The notes beneath the pieces are model-generated. The model searched no databases. It saw only the letters and a list, made by a program, of their open reading frames with translations, and was not told the origin of the DNA. A program made the position numbers and the translations under genes. A stretch of 64,000 nt of DNA from Fonticella tunisiensis (GTDB lineage: Bacteria; Bacillota; Clostridia; Clostridiales; Caloramatoraceae): positions 43,522 to 107,521 of the forward strand of contig NZ_SOAZ01000010.1 of NCBI RefSeq assembly GCF_004364155.1, given 5' to 3'. Shown here piece after piece: positions 16,244 through 24,846 of the stretch (position 1 is the stretch's first letter; each line of letters opens with the position of its first letter).

Positions 16244-16894
16244 ATGAATATACTTTACCTTGAAAAAGTTAGCTATCAAAGGGAAAATAAAACAATACTT
16301 AAAAACGTAAATTTGACTGTAAATGAAAGTGACTTTATAATCGTTACAGGGCCCTCTGGGAGTGGAAAAAGTACATTGCTTAAACTCTTAAACAATCTTA
16401 TATCCCCAACAAAAGGAAGAATAGTATACAGGGGTAAAAGCATGGAAGAATATAACCCTGTAGAACTTCGTCAAAACATAAGCCTGTGCTTCCAGACACC
16501 ATATTTATTCGGAAGGACAGTTTTTGAAAACATGGTTTTCCCCTTTAACATTCGCAGAAAAAATATTGATAAATCTATGATTCATAGTTTACTTAAAAAC
16601 CTTGACTTAAAAGAAGAAATCCTCCACAAAGATATTAAAAACCTGTCGGGTGGTGAAAAGCAGAGAGTTTCTCTGGCAAGAACACTTCTTTTTAAGCCTG
16701 ATATACTTCTTCTGGATGAAATAACTTCAGCACTTGATGAGGAAAACACATTAAAAGTCGAAAATATTATTACCAAATTAAATAATGAGGGCGTTACAAT
16801 TATATGGGTTACCCATAACAAGGAACAGGCAGAAAGGCTCGGAACAAGAAGAATTCATATAGCAGGCGGAACCGTAAGTGAGGTGAAAGCATGA
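16244..16894 (+). CDS. ABC transporter ATP-binding protein (FetA/YbbL-like)
   Basis: 216-residue ABC ATPase. Walker A is TGPSGSGKSTLLKLL at about residues 36-50, the Q-loop is SLCFQTPYLFG, the signature is NLSGGEKQRVSLART and Walker B is DILLLDEITSALD, followed by the H-loop WVTHN. It overlaps the next gene, a FetB-family permease, by 4 bases. Known FetAB exports iron and protects E. coli from iron-linked peroxide stress; that role here is inferred. AAGGAG precedes the ATG. A MITE-like repeat sits in its upstream transcription unit. Confidence 0.9.
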   Translation: MNILYLEKVSYQRENKTILKNVNLTVNESDFIIVTGPSGSGKSTLLKLLNNLISPTKGRIVYRGKSMEEYNPVELRQNISLCFQTPYLFGRTVFENMVFPFNIRRKNIDKSMIHSLLKNLDLKEEILHKDIKNLSGGEKQRVSLARTLLFKPDILLLDEITSALDEENTLKVENIITKLNNEGVTIIWVTHNKEQAERLGTRRIHIAGGTVSEVKA

Positions 16895-17637
16895 AAATTA
16901 CATCCCTTATGTTGGCATCATCCCTTGTGATGGTTTCAATAATATTTTCATATTCTCAAAAGCTCAAACTTGAAAAGGATATAATAGTTGGCGTCCTAAG
17001 GGCAATAATACAGCTTATTGTCGTAGGATACATATTAAACTGGATTTTTGGGATTAAAAGCCCCATATTTACAACTATGCTCATTCTTGTGATGCTGTTC
17101 AATGCATCCTTAAATTCAGCAAAACGTGGCAGAAACATTGAGGGCACGCTCTGGATTTCCTATGTTGCAATTGGAGCAGGAACCTTTATAACCATTTTAA
17201 TTCTCGTTCTTGCAGGTACTATAAGCTATTCAGCATATCAGATAATACCTGTAAGCGGCATGGTAATAAGCAATGCAATGGTAGCCATAGGATTATGCTA
17301 CAGACAGCTTACATCTGATTTTAAAAATAAATATATGGAAGTAGAAACCAAGCTGGCTCTCGGTGCTGATATTCTTCCTTCTTCCATTGAGATAATAAGG
17401 GACAGCATTCGAACAGGAATGCAGCCAACCATAGACTCCATGAAAACCCTTGGTGTTGTGGCACTGCCAGGTATGATGACAGGACTGATACTGGCAGGTA
17501 CAAGTCCTGTAGAAGCTATAAAATACCAGATAATGGTAACTTTTATGTTGCTGTCCTGTACTTCCATAGCATCCTTCTTAGCTTGCTATTTGAGCTATTC
17601 CAGATTCTTTAACAATAGAAAGCAGCTTATAAAGTAA
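16891..17637 (+). CDS. ABC transporter permease, FetB/YbbM (UPF0014) family
   Basis: 248-residue membrane protein with about six to seven hydrophobic helices. Family signatures are RGRNIEGTLW, the conserved loop NAMVAIGLCYRQL and GVVALPGMMTGLILAGTSPV near the C-terminus. It pairs with the preceding ATPase through an ATGA overlap. The proposed role is metal (iron) efflux from the cytosol by analogy with FetAB. A terminator follows directly. Confidence 0.9.
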   Translation: MKITSLMLASSLVMVSIIFSYSQKLKLEKDIIVGVLRAIIQLIVVGYILNWIFGIKSPIFTTMLILVMLFNASLNSAKRGRNIEGTLWISYVAIGAGTFITILILVLAGTISYSAYQIIPVSGMVISNAMVAIGLCYRQLTSDFKNKYMEVETKLALGADILPSSIEIIRDSIRTGMQPTIDSMKTLGVVALPGMMTGLILAGTSPVEAIKYQIMVTFMLLSCTSIASFLACYLSYSRFFNNRKQLIK

Positions 17638-17667
17638 AAAATTCCTGTGAAACACAGGAATTTTTTA
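17634..17667. terminator. bidirectional terminator
   Basis: AAATTCCTGTG and CACAGGAATTT enclose a short loop, flanked by an A-run and T-run. It is shared by the permease gene and the convergent small gene. Confidence 0.88.
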
Positions 17668-17862
17668 CTCTTGATCAAGCCCCATCAGAACCTTGTCAAA
17701 AACATCAATATCGCATCTTGCTCCAGTCCAGTGATTACAGGTCTCACAGCTTCTACCCAAATTAACCATAGCCCCGGATGTAAGACTTTCCCTCGGATCA
17801 TAATCATGGCAGCTCGTTCCAACTAACTTTAGTTGTTCTCTACTTGCATAATTTTCTCCCAT
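17665..17862 (-). CDS. hypothetical small Cys-containing protein
   Basis: 65 residues with Cys18, Cys39, Cys42 and Cys50. The segment SCETCNHWTGARCDIDVFDK suggests a small metal-binding knuckle. A GGAAGGA site lies upstream of the ATG at 17862 and a terminator lies at the 3' end, so it is very likely expressed. Function unknown. Nothing in the context gives a role. Confidence 0.7.
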   Translation of the reverse strand: MGENYASREQLKLVGTSCHDYDPRESLTSGAMVNLGRSCETCNHWTGARCDIDVFDKVLMGLDQE

Positions 17863-18032
17863 AACAATCCTTCCTTTCTATCACATTTATTTTTTGTTAA
17901 AGCTAAAATTTTATACAGGGCTTTTCGTTTAACTTGTTTATAAACCTAACGCTTTATTAAAATCCTGCTCATATAAGTTTTCCCGAAAAGGTACGTTTTT
18001 TATGCCTTTTATTTTTAACTGGCAAAGATTAT

Positions 18033-18070
18033 AAAAAAATAAAAGCTGCTGCGTTTTAAAGCAACTTTTA
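18033..18070 (-). terminator. probable terminator of the glycerophosphodiesterase gene
   Basis: AAAAG-C-TGCT (18041-18050) pairs with AGCA-A-CTTTT (18060-18069) with one mismatch. The minus-strand 3' side is T-rich. Confidence 0.5.
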
Positions 18071-18091
18071 TTTTAATTTTATTTTTTATTA

Positions 18092-18814
18092 TTATCCACT
18101 AATTATTTTATTAAGCTTGTCAGGATAATTTGTAATTATTCCGTCAATCCCAAGCTCAATGAAATATCTCATGTAGCTAACGTCATTAACAGTATAAGTA
18201 TTAATAAGTATACCTTCTTTTTTTATTCTTTTTACAATATCCCTGTTTAATGTATAAAAATGGGGATGAAGTGCATCCGCCCCAACCATTTTTGCATACT
18301 GTTCAGGCTTATAAAGGCCTTCTGAGTACAATATCCCCGTTTTAATCTCGCCGGATATTTTCTTACATTTCACCAGAGAATAATGATTAAAGCTTGACAA
18401 TATAACCCTATTCTCCATATTATGCTCATATATTGTTTCTATCAATTTTTGCTCTATGTTTTCATATTGTATTACTCCAGATTTTATTTCAAAATTAATA
18501 ATTATATCCTTATCCTTTGCAAACAAAAGCAGTTCTTCAACTGTTGGAATTTTAGCACCTTTAAATTCACCGGAAAACCATGATCCTGCATCAAGCTTTG
18601 AAAGATCGATATAATTATAATCCTTTACAAACCCGATGCCATTGGTTGTTCTGTTAACCATTTCATCGTGTATTAATACTAAAACACCATCTCTGGTCAT
18701 ATGAACATCCGTTTCAATACCGGTGCATCCCATCTCAACTGCCTTTTCAAAGGCCATCATCGTATTCTCAGGATAATAACCGCTTGCACCCCTATGGGCG
18801 TAATTCACCACCAT
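18092..18814 (-). CDS. glycerophosphodiester phosphodiesterase
   Basis: GDPD-family TIM barrel of 240 residues that cleaves glycerophosphodiesters to glycerol-3-phosphate and an alcohol. Active-site motifs are HRGASGYYPENT (catalytic His and Glu), GIETDVHMTRDGVLVLIHDE (metal ligands and second His) and IINFEIKS. No signal peptide, so it acts in the cytoplasm like UgpQ. Monogenic with its own probable terminator. Confidence 0.93.
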   Translation of the reverse strand: MVVNYAHRGASGYYPENTMMAFEKAVEMGCTGIETDVHMTRDGVLVLIHDEMVNRTTNGIGFVKDYNYIDLSKLDAGSWFSGEFKGAKIPTVEELLLFAKDKDIIINFEIKSGVIQYENIEQKLIETIYEHNMENRVILSSFNHYSLVKCKKISGEIKTGILYSEGLYKPEQYAKMVGADALHPHFYTLNRDIVKRIKKEGILINTYTVNDVSYMRYFIELGIDGIITNYPDKLNKIISG

Positions 18815-18958
18815 ACAACCATCTCCATTAGCTTTTTTCTATGAAAAATATATTCTCCAAAAGTTGCTAAAATCCTTCAAAAACACTTCCATTCACTTTC
18901 ACTTTTTTCATTCAAAAGCATATATTTATATTGTACCTATTTCAGGGAGGGTTTAATT

Positions 18959-19387
18959 TTGTATTGTTATGTCCATATTACCAATTTACTTTGTGTTTTC
19001 AATGAATTAATCCTATGGACAGAAATCTCAAAGGAACATCCTGTATTTGTTAAAACCGTAGCTCAGCTAACAAATAAAAACCTTTCAAAAAACATACTTG
19101 ATAAGCTCGACGAAATCAATATAATCTTTTCAAGCCTCCAAAACAAATCCATGGAACTTAAAAAACGGATAACATATAGTATAAAAATTCACTGCAGCTA
19201 TGTTGTCAAAACTGGAGATCTTATTGAGGAATTTTTAGCATATGACAAACGGAGCCTGTCAGTTTTACAAGAGGTTAAAGAATATGGCAAGGAGGATATG
19301 GTGTGGCAGACTCTTCTTCAGCACATAGGTGAAGAGCAAACTTTTATGTATAAACTTTTCACTGATCTTTTGAAACAGTTTAGATAA
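18959..19387 (+). CDS. hypothetical all-helical protein
   Basis: 142 residues from a TTG at 18959 preceded by GGGAGGG. The protein reads LILWTEISKEHPVFVKTV near its N-terminus and IGEEQTFMYKLF near its end, with His and Glu spaced along predicted helices. The pattern recalls helical-bundle proteins such as DUF2935 or hemerythrin-like domains, but I cannot assign it to a family. It stands alone and ends at a strong terminator shared with the convergent GH13 gene. Confidence 0.6.
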   Translation: MYCYVHITNLLCVFNELILWTEISKEHPVFVKTVAQLTNKNLSKNILDKLDEINIIFSSLQNKSMELKKRITYSIKIHCSYVVKTGDLIEEFLAYDKRSLSVLQEVKEYGKEDMVWQTLLQHIGEEQTFMYKLFTDLLKQFR

Positions 19388-19424
19388 AGAATAACGGCCT
19401 TATTTTAACGGCCGTTATTCTTTA
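19386..19424. terminator. bidirectional terminator
   Basis: AAAGAATAACGGCC and GGCCGTTATTCTTT form a 14-base-pair hairpin between convergent genes. Confidence 0.9.
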
Positions 19425-21533
19425 CATTTTCAAAATCATTATTTCCCCTGGCTCAAACTCAGCGATTAAATCCCCATCTCTGTTAAGAGAGAAGGCTTCC
19501 GCTGCATTTAAATTCCGGTGTGAATATAGAATTTCAATCCTTTCTCCTACTTTTATGCCTCTTTCGTTAAAGGGCAAAAGGTCAACTGTAATAGTGTGAT
19601 TATTATCAAAGTCAGTATTGGCTATAACTAAAATGATGCTTCCCCCTTCATTCTCCTCGCCTTTTATATCGAATGCGGTGCCAATACCCCATTTATCTTT
19701 AAAAGCAACAGGAATATATCTATTTTTATCGGTAATGGCATTTAAAAATCTTTTTCTTACAGCTGTAACCTTCTCAAGGATATTCAACATCTCATCTTTG
19801 TTTTCACCGATCCAGTGAAGTGCATACCTGTCAAAAAAGGCAAGCTTTCCATATAACGGATCATCAGGTGAAAGAACAAATCTTGATTCGGAGGTTGCGT
19901 CAAGCCCTATATTCATTGGCTGTATTTCATAGATTTCAAACCCTGAACTAATAAAAGGAACGCCATTTGGAAGAAAGTTATTCAACACTGCAGCCAGTCT
20001 TGATAGCCTAATTCCTCCCTTTCTTGAAGCTGCTCTTGGAGAATCTGGGGTTTCTGCACAGGCGAATATCGGTACCTTGAGGTCTACCATTTGTTTTAAT
20101 GTATTGTGGAATTCTCCTTCACTTATCCTCGGCTCTGACCACCATAAGTTTCCTATTATCATATTGTACCCGCTTTCTTTTGCCTTTTCTGCACCATCAT
20201 TTTCCAGCACTTCTGCAATGAAGCAAAAATCCCTATCTATTTCTCTGGGTCTATTTAATATCATCTTCTCCAGATCGCCTGGAAGAGCATGCCCCATATC
20301 TATTCTGGCACCATCTATTCCAAACCTTCTCTGATAATTTGGAATTATATCGGCAATGAGGTTCCAGAGCTCTTCATTTATAACTCTTCCCTGAAACTTG
20401 TTGGCTTTGATTATGTCAAATAATATATAAGGTGCCTGTCCTTCTTCAACATATCTCTGCGATTCAACAGGATAATCCATATAAAGTTTCAGAAATGTAA
20501 CGTCGCTCCATGGCGGCTGAGGGTCATTTATGCAGTCTGAAAATGCAGTGGCTGTAGTTATACCCATTTCCTCCTGTATTAAATTGAAAAAATCGAGGGA
20601 TTTGTCCTCCTTGCAGCGTCTTCTTATGTCGTTCCATTTTTCAGGATTTAGCTTATCTGGCGACTGACAGAACCTCTCAAGATGCTTTTTAACCTCAAGC
20701 GAATCATAAATAATTGACAAATTCTCATTTGTGGGCTTGCTAATGGATGAGATTTCACCAACCCTCGGTGGAGCATAATGTTCAGCTTCTTCAATTTTTA
20801 TCCAGTAAAACCAGTCTGGATGATCAAGTATCAGGTCGCTGTCCCTTGCAGAGGTACGAGGTATAATATCTATTATAACCCTCATCCCCATTATGTGGCA
20901 TGCTTCCACGAAGGCTCCGAATTCATCATCTATGCTGAAGTCCTCCCCAAGCATGGGATCCTTTAGACTAGGATCCAGTTCAAAGAAATTTTTTACTGCA
21001 TAAGGAGAACCCATCTCCCCTTTTCTGAATTTCATGCTGCTCTTTGAAACAGGAAGCATATAAATTACATTTATACCTATTTTTTTTAACATGGGAATTA
21101 GTGCAATCGTTTTCATGAAGGTTCCAGTATCCCTCATTCCATATCCATTTATAAGCTCCAGTTCACCGCTCTCATCATGATCCCAGGACGTTGACGTTCT
21201 AATTTGAAGTCCATATATTGAGCTTTGAGCTATCCAGTCTCCTCCTAAATACCCCTCTTTTTTGTTTTCCACACCCATTATACTTGATAATGATATGCTG
21301 TAATCCATATTTTCATCATAGCTAGATAGTATTGCTTTGTTTATGCATTCAAAATAGAATCTATAGGGGTTAACCCTTATTGTACCATTTGAAGAAAACT
21401 TTACTTCTTTTCCGTTATATCCAAAGGTGTTCCATATCTTAGGCACTGCATATTTAATATTTTCCCCTTCAGGAATTCTTTCTCCAAGCCTTTTTGCCAG
21501 CCTTAAAAGCCTGCTTCGATTCGTATCAGTCAT
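19422..21533 (-). CDS. alpha-amylase family (GH13) glycoside hydrolase or transglycosidase
   Basis: 703 residues without a signal peptide, so cytoplasmic. The (beta/alpha)8 barrel motifs are visible: MGSPYAVKNFFELDPSL near 174, MRVIIDIIPR at 217-226, the catalytic nucleophile Asp412 in FGIDGARIDMGHALP and the acid/base Glu441 in FCFIAEVLEND. A long N-terminal region of about 130 residues precedes the barrel. A beta-sandwich-like C-terminal domain ends the protein. The usual NHD-type region I motif is altered to IPRTSARDSD. Specificity is not clear; internal glucan or oligosaccharide metabolism is likely. Confidence 0.85.
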   Translation of the reverse strand: MTDTNRSRLLRLAKRLGERIPEGENIKYAVPKIWNTFGYNGKEVKFSSNGTIRVNPYRFYFECINKAILSSYDENMDYSISLSSIMGVENKKEGYLGGDWIAQSSIYGLQIRTSTSWDHDESGELELINGYGMRDTGTFMKTIALIPMLKKIGINVIYMLPVSKSSMKFRKGEMGSPYAVKNFFELDPSLKDPMLGEDFSIDDEFGAFVEACHIMGMRVIIDIIPRTSARDSDLILDHPDWFYWIKIEEAEHYAPPRVGEISSISKPTNENLSIIYDSLEVKKHLERFCQSPDKLNPEKWNDIRRRCKEDKSLDFFNLIQEEMGITTATAFSDCINDPQPPWSDVTFLKLYMDYPVESQRYVEEGQAPYILFDIIKANKFQGRVINEELWNLIADIIPNYQRRFGIDGARIDMGHALPGDLEKMILNRPREIDRDFCFIAEVLENDGAEKAKESGYNMIIGNLWWSEPRISEGEFHNTLKQMVDLKVPIFACAETPDSPRAASRKGGIRLSRLAAVLNNFLPNGVPFISSGFEIYEIQPMNIGLDATSESRFVLSPDDPLYGKLAFFDRYALHWIGENKDEMLNILEKVTAVRKRFLNAITDKNRYIPVAFKDKWGIGTAFDIKGEENEGGSIILVIANTDFDNNHTITVDLLPFNERGIKVGERIEILYSHRNLNAAEAFSLNRDGDLIAEFEPGEIMILKM

Positions 21534-21835
21534 TTCTTTCCCTCCTTACATAAACACTTGGAAGATAATTTGTTTATTACGTTTCAAATATTTCATAATT
21601 GTTTAATTATAATATAAATTCTACCAGATGTCACTAATCTCCTGCATTTTATCTGCAATAATATTGATATGAGAATTATCAGCAATATATTAGTTCCTTT
21701 TATCCGTAAAAAGCTATTGAAACAATCTATTTGCTAAAATTTATATTTTATTATATTATGGAGTTATAAGATACGTTAGTTGTTATTTGTTGATAATTAT
21801 TATTTTTAAATAATTAATGAAGGGTGATGGTTACT
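21534..21835. other. divergent intergenic region
   Basis: About 300 AT-rich bases between the GH13 gene and the peroxiredoxin gene. I see no coding sequence. It should hold both promoters; a PerR-like palindrome is noted separately. Confidence 0.5.
21791..21805 (+). promoter_or_regulatory. PerR/Fur-family-like operator before the peroxiredoxin gene
   Basis: TGATAATTATTATTT matches the PerR box TTATAATnATTATAA at 11 of 14 fixed positions. It lies about 30 bases before the peroxiredoxin start. The surrounding DNA is very AT-rich, so a chance match is possible. Confidence 0.35.
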
Positions 21836-22315
21836 ATGGAAAATATTAAACTTAAGGAAGGTTCAAAGGCCCCTGATTTCACTCTTCCTGGTTCCGACGA
21901 CAGGGAACACAGGTTAAGCGATTATTTAGGAAAGAAAGTTTTACTTTATTTTTACCCCAAGGATAACACCCCTGGGTGAATTAATGAGGCAGTTTCCTTC
22001 CGTGACAATATGAAGGAGTTAGAAAAATTAAATGCAGTCGTTCTTGGTGTTAGCCGCGATTCTATAATCTCCCACAAAAAATTTATTGAAAAATATGAAA
22101 TTCCCTTTGTACTTCTATCCGATACTGAAGAAGTAGTATGCAGTCTGTACGGGGTACTCAAAGAAAAGAATATGTATGGTAGGAAGGTTATGGGAATCGA
22201 AAGAAGTACATTCATAATAAATGAAGAGGGATACATTGAAAAGATCTTTAGAAAAGTAAGAGTTGATGGACATATTGAAAGCATATTTGACGCTCTAAAG
22301 TCCAACAATAAATAA
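21836..22315 (+). CDS. peroxiredoxin (BCP/AhpC-TSA type) with selenocysteine at the peroxidatic position
   Basis: Thiol peroxidase of 159 residues, read through TGA at 21977-21979 as selenocysteine 48. The context FYPKDNTPG-U-INEAVSFRD is the peroxidatic site TPGCTxEA of the BCP branch with Cys replaced. Sequence before and after the TGA is normal Prx, ending in GIERSTFIINEEGYIEKIFR. The BCP resolving Cys five residues later is absent (Val53); Cys102 remains. The ATG at 21836 follows AAGGGTGATGG. A candidate SECIS hairpin begins 16 bases after the TGA. Sec-containing peroxiredoxins are known in anaerobic Firmicutes. Confidence 0.88.
21994..22018 (+). promoter_or_regulatory. candidate SECIS hairpin of the peroxiredoxin gene
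   Basis: TCCTTC at 21995-22000 pairs perfectly with GAAGGA at 22012-22017 over an 11-base loop, CGTGACAATAT. The placement downstream of the TGA fits a bacterial SECIS element. Fold judged by eye. Confidence 0.5.
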
Positions 22316-22321
22316 TCCTGC

Positions 22322-22369
22322 AAGGAACAAATGCCCACTAAAGCTTAAGGACATTTGTTCCTTGGTTTT
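22322..22369 (+). terminator. Rho-independent terminator of the peroxiredoxin gene
   Basis: AAGGAACAAATG (22322-22333) pairs with CATTTGTTCCTT (22352-22363), followed by a T-rich stretch. Confidence 0.85.
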
Positions 22370-22455
22370 ATTATAAAATTTGTGTTGCTGATGCTGCTTT
22401 GACTTCTAAAATAGGCCTATTCCAAGTAAATTTATTAATACAAATTTTAAAAATT

Positions 22456-23940
22456 TTAATTGTACAGGCTCTGCAGCAGGGGGGACAATATACCCATTAT
22501 TCCTCCCAAAAGTGCACCAAGCCACGTGATTGCACTCAATTCCCTGCTTGCAACATCAAGTATGATTTTTTCTGCAAAGGCAACATCAAAGCTGTTTATT
22601 CTTTTTTCAACTATTGATGAAATGTCAATTAACTCTACAACTTGATGTGCATTGCTTCTAACAAGCCCTTCATAAACATCTTCGAAGTATTTTATTATAA
22701 CATCCATCGAAGAAATGTCTACTACCTCCATAATTAAATACAGTGGTTTATTTATCAGGTTCTCAATTATCGTATTATGCACAAAACTATATACAACTTT
22801 TTCGAATTTTTCAGAACCGACCACATCCATTATAAACTTGCCGGCATTATCCATAAATACATTTCTAAAGCCGCCCTGTGTCGATATTATTTTGTTTTCA
22901 ATTAAATCAAACACTGCATTAGTATTTTCGGGATTTCTTAAATAATCTGCCATCATTTCAGCAATCTCAGCCGAACCATTCCTTCCAGCATCGGAAGATA
23001 TGCCTGATAATATTTCCGATACGCTTTTTGACATAATCCTATCAATGAAGTTAATAATTATAAAAACAATGTTACTCTGATTTTGAGGATTATCCATATA
23101 TCTTTCAATTGCATCTATAACCTTTCTTCCTATAACCTCAGGGCTTATAAACATTGTAACAAGTTTACCCAGGTTATCTTCAACAACTTTAAACACAGCA
23201 GATTTAATCCTATCCCTGACATTCTCATTCTCAAGTGAATCCTTGATAAACTTTGCTATCTCTTCGCTGTTGTTGTATAAGTATATTTTTAAAGAATCAA
23301 CCCATGTTTTGGGTACTACTTCGACTAATGGCCTGGTATCATTTTTAAATTCACTAAATTTTTTTTGAAGGAAAATACCTATTTCATCTTTAAAATCTGC
23401 AGAGTTCAGTAGATTATAAATAACTTGCTGAATTTTTTTCTTTAATAAGTTATACAGCTTTATTTCATGAATATTTTCACTTCCTTCAAATACCTCTCTA
23501 TCCAGAATATCAAGGGCAACCTCCTTGAGCTCCTCCCTGCGTAACTGCTCAATGATGATCTTTGCAAGGGTTTTCTCAATCTTTACCTGCAAAGTATCAG
23601 CTATGTCGACATTTACTTTGTTAAGCCACTGCCCTAAAGTGATCCTGCTTTCCTTCACTCTCAGAATCCTGTCTTTTAACCATGATCCTACATGCTTTTT
23701 TACCTTATCACTACATAGTGCTTCAACAAGCATATCTGAAGTTAAAAGGTGTGTACCTATGGTATCCCCTATGCTTTTTGCTATTCTATCCCTCTCCTTT
23801 GGAATTAGCCCTGGAGTAAATGGGATCTTTATTCCAAAAAACCTTTTTTCATAGTGGGGCCTAAACAGCATTTTAATTGCAAGCCAATTAGTTATGTAGC
23901 CTATTACAGCGCCAACAATAATCGGTATCACATACTTCAT
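22456..23940 (-). CDS. DUF445 family membrane protein
   Basis: 494 residues. It begins with a membrane helix and the family signature AVIGYITNWLAIKMLFRPHY followed by GIKIPFTPGLIPKERDRIA, and ends with a second helix in TWLGALLGGIMGILSPLL. The long middle is helical and soluble. This is the YheB/DUF445 architecture, anchored at both ends; Bacillus relatives are linked to spores, but function is unknown. Monogenic. GAGGTG lies before the start. Confidence 0.9.
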   Translation of the reverse strand: MKYVIPIIVGAVIGYITNWLAIKMLFRPHYEKRFFGIKIPFTPGLIPKERDRIAKSIGDTIGTHLLTSDMLVEALCSDKVKKHVGSWLKDRILRVKESRITLGQWLNKVNVDIADTLQVKIEKTLAKIIIEQLRREELKEVALDILDREVFEGSENIHEIKLYNLLKKKIQQVIYNLLNSADFKDEIGIFLQKKFSEFKNDTRPLVEVVPKTWVDSLKIYLYNNSEEIAKFIKDSLENENVRDRIKSAVFKVVEDNLGKLVTMFISPEVIGRKVIDAIERYMDNPQNQSNIVFIIINFIDRIMSKSVSEILSGISSDAGRNGSAEIAEMMADYLRNPENTNAVFDLIENKIISTQGGFRNVFMDNAGKFIMDVVGSEKFEKVVYSFVHNTIIENLINKPLYLIMEVVDISSMDVIIKYFEDVYEGLVRSNAHQVVELIDISSIVEKRINSFDVAFAEKIILDVASRELSAITWLGALLGGIMGILSPLLQSLYN

Positions 23941-24064
23941 TTACTTCACCTCTTACGATTAAATTTTCTCCACTAAATTATACTGGCCAGTCAGCTTTTT
24001 ACAATGCAAAATTTATGTCTTACATCTTATGGTTAGTACTATTACCTAATTTTACTTATTTCTG

Positions 24065-24177
24065 CCGAGCAATTGGAAGTTCTTCCACTACATCCTTGCA
24101 CAACCGTGTTAGTGAATGGAATATATTCTTACCGCAGCGTATTTTGGGGGAAAAATTAGCACAATAGGTTAATTTAT
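24065..24177 (-). repeat. partial copy of the dispersed foldback repeat
   Basis: Right-end piece: GTGAATGGAATATATTCTTA, CCGCAGCG and the terminal AGCACAATAGGTTAATTTA match the inverted arm and terminal repeat of the family. The left half is absent. It fills most of the gap at 23941-24237. Confidence 0.6.
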
Positions 24178-24237
24178 ACTATACATAATAAATAATAATT
24201 GTATAATATATTATAGCAACAATTAAGGAGGTTAGCC

Positions 24238-24813
24238 ATGAATCAGATAATTGAAACAATCAAAAGCCGAAGAAGTATAAGAAGATATCTTCCAGAACAA
24301 ATCAAGGATGAGGAGCTGAACCTGATACTTGAAGCCGCCATATATGCTCCAAGCGGACATAACGACCAGCCCTGGCACTTTACAGTTATTCAAAACAAAG
24401 AGCTTATCGATTACATAAGCCAGAGGACAAAGGAACTCATGGTCAACGCTTCCACCGATTGGATCGCCAAGATGGGAAGCAGCGAAAAATATCATCTTTT
24501 ACATAATGCACCGACAGTAATTATCGTATCAGGTGTATCGAATCCAAACCCTGAACTTCCCTATTCTCCTATAGCTGACTGCAGTGCTGCAATACAAAAT
24601 ATGCTTCTTGCTGCACACAGTATAGGTATAGCATCATGCTGGATTGGGCTTACAAGTTTTCTGTTTGAGAGGGAAGAAGAAGTTAAAAGGCTTAATTTAA
24701 ACATACCTGAAGGATACACTCCTTTGTTTGCCGTTACACTGGGTTATTCAAGTCTATCGAAAAATCCAACCGCCCTTGAAAGAAAAAGCAGTGTCATAAA
24801 CTACATAAAATAG
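24238..24813 (+). CDS. nitroreductase family protein
   Basis: FMN-dependent NAD(P)H oxidoreductase of 191 residues. The FMN-binding N-terminus reads IKSRRSIRRYLPEQ, followed by APSGHNDQPWHFTVI. The C-terminal region has AAHSIGIASCWIGL and ends near VTLGYSS. It probably reduces nitro- or quinone-type compounds; the physiological substrate is unknown. AAGGAGG precedes the ATG. Confidence 0.92.
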   Translation: MNQIIETIKSRRSIRRYLPEQIKDEELNLILEAAIYAPSGHNDQPWHFTVIQNKELIDYISQRTKELMVNASTDWIAKMGSSEKYHLLHNAPTVIIVSGVSNPNPELPYSPIADCSAAIQNMLLAAHSIGIASCWIGLTSFLFEREEEVKRLNLNIPEGYTPLFAVTLGYSSLSKNPTALERKSSVINYIK

Positions 24814-24815
24814 AT

Positions 24816-24846
24816 AAAAAAGTTCCAGATTCACTGGAACTTTTTA
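24816..24846. terminator. bidirectional terminator
   Basis: AAAAAGTTCCAG and CTGGAACTTTTT form a perfect hairpin between the nitroreductase and the convergent aminotransferase. Confidence 0.9.
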
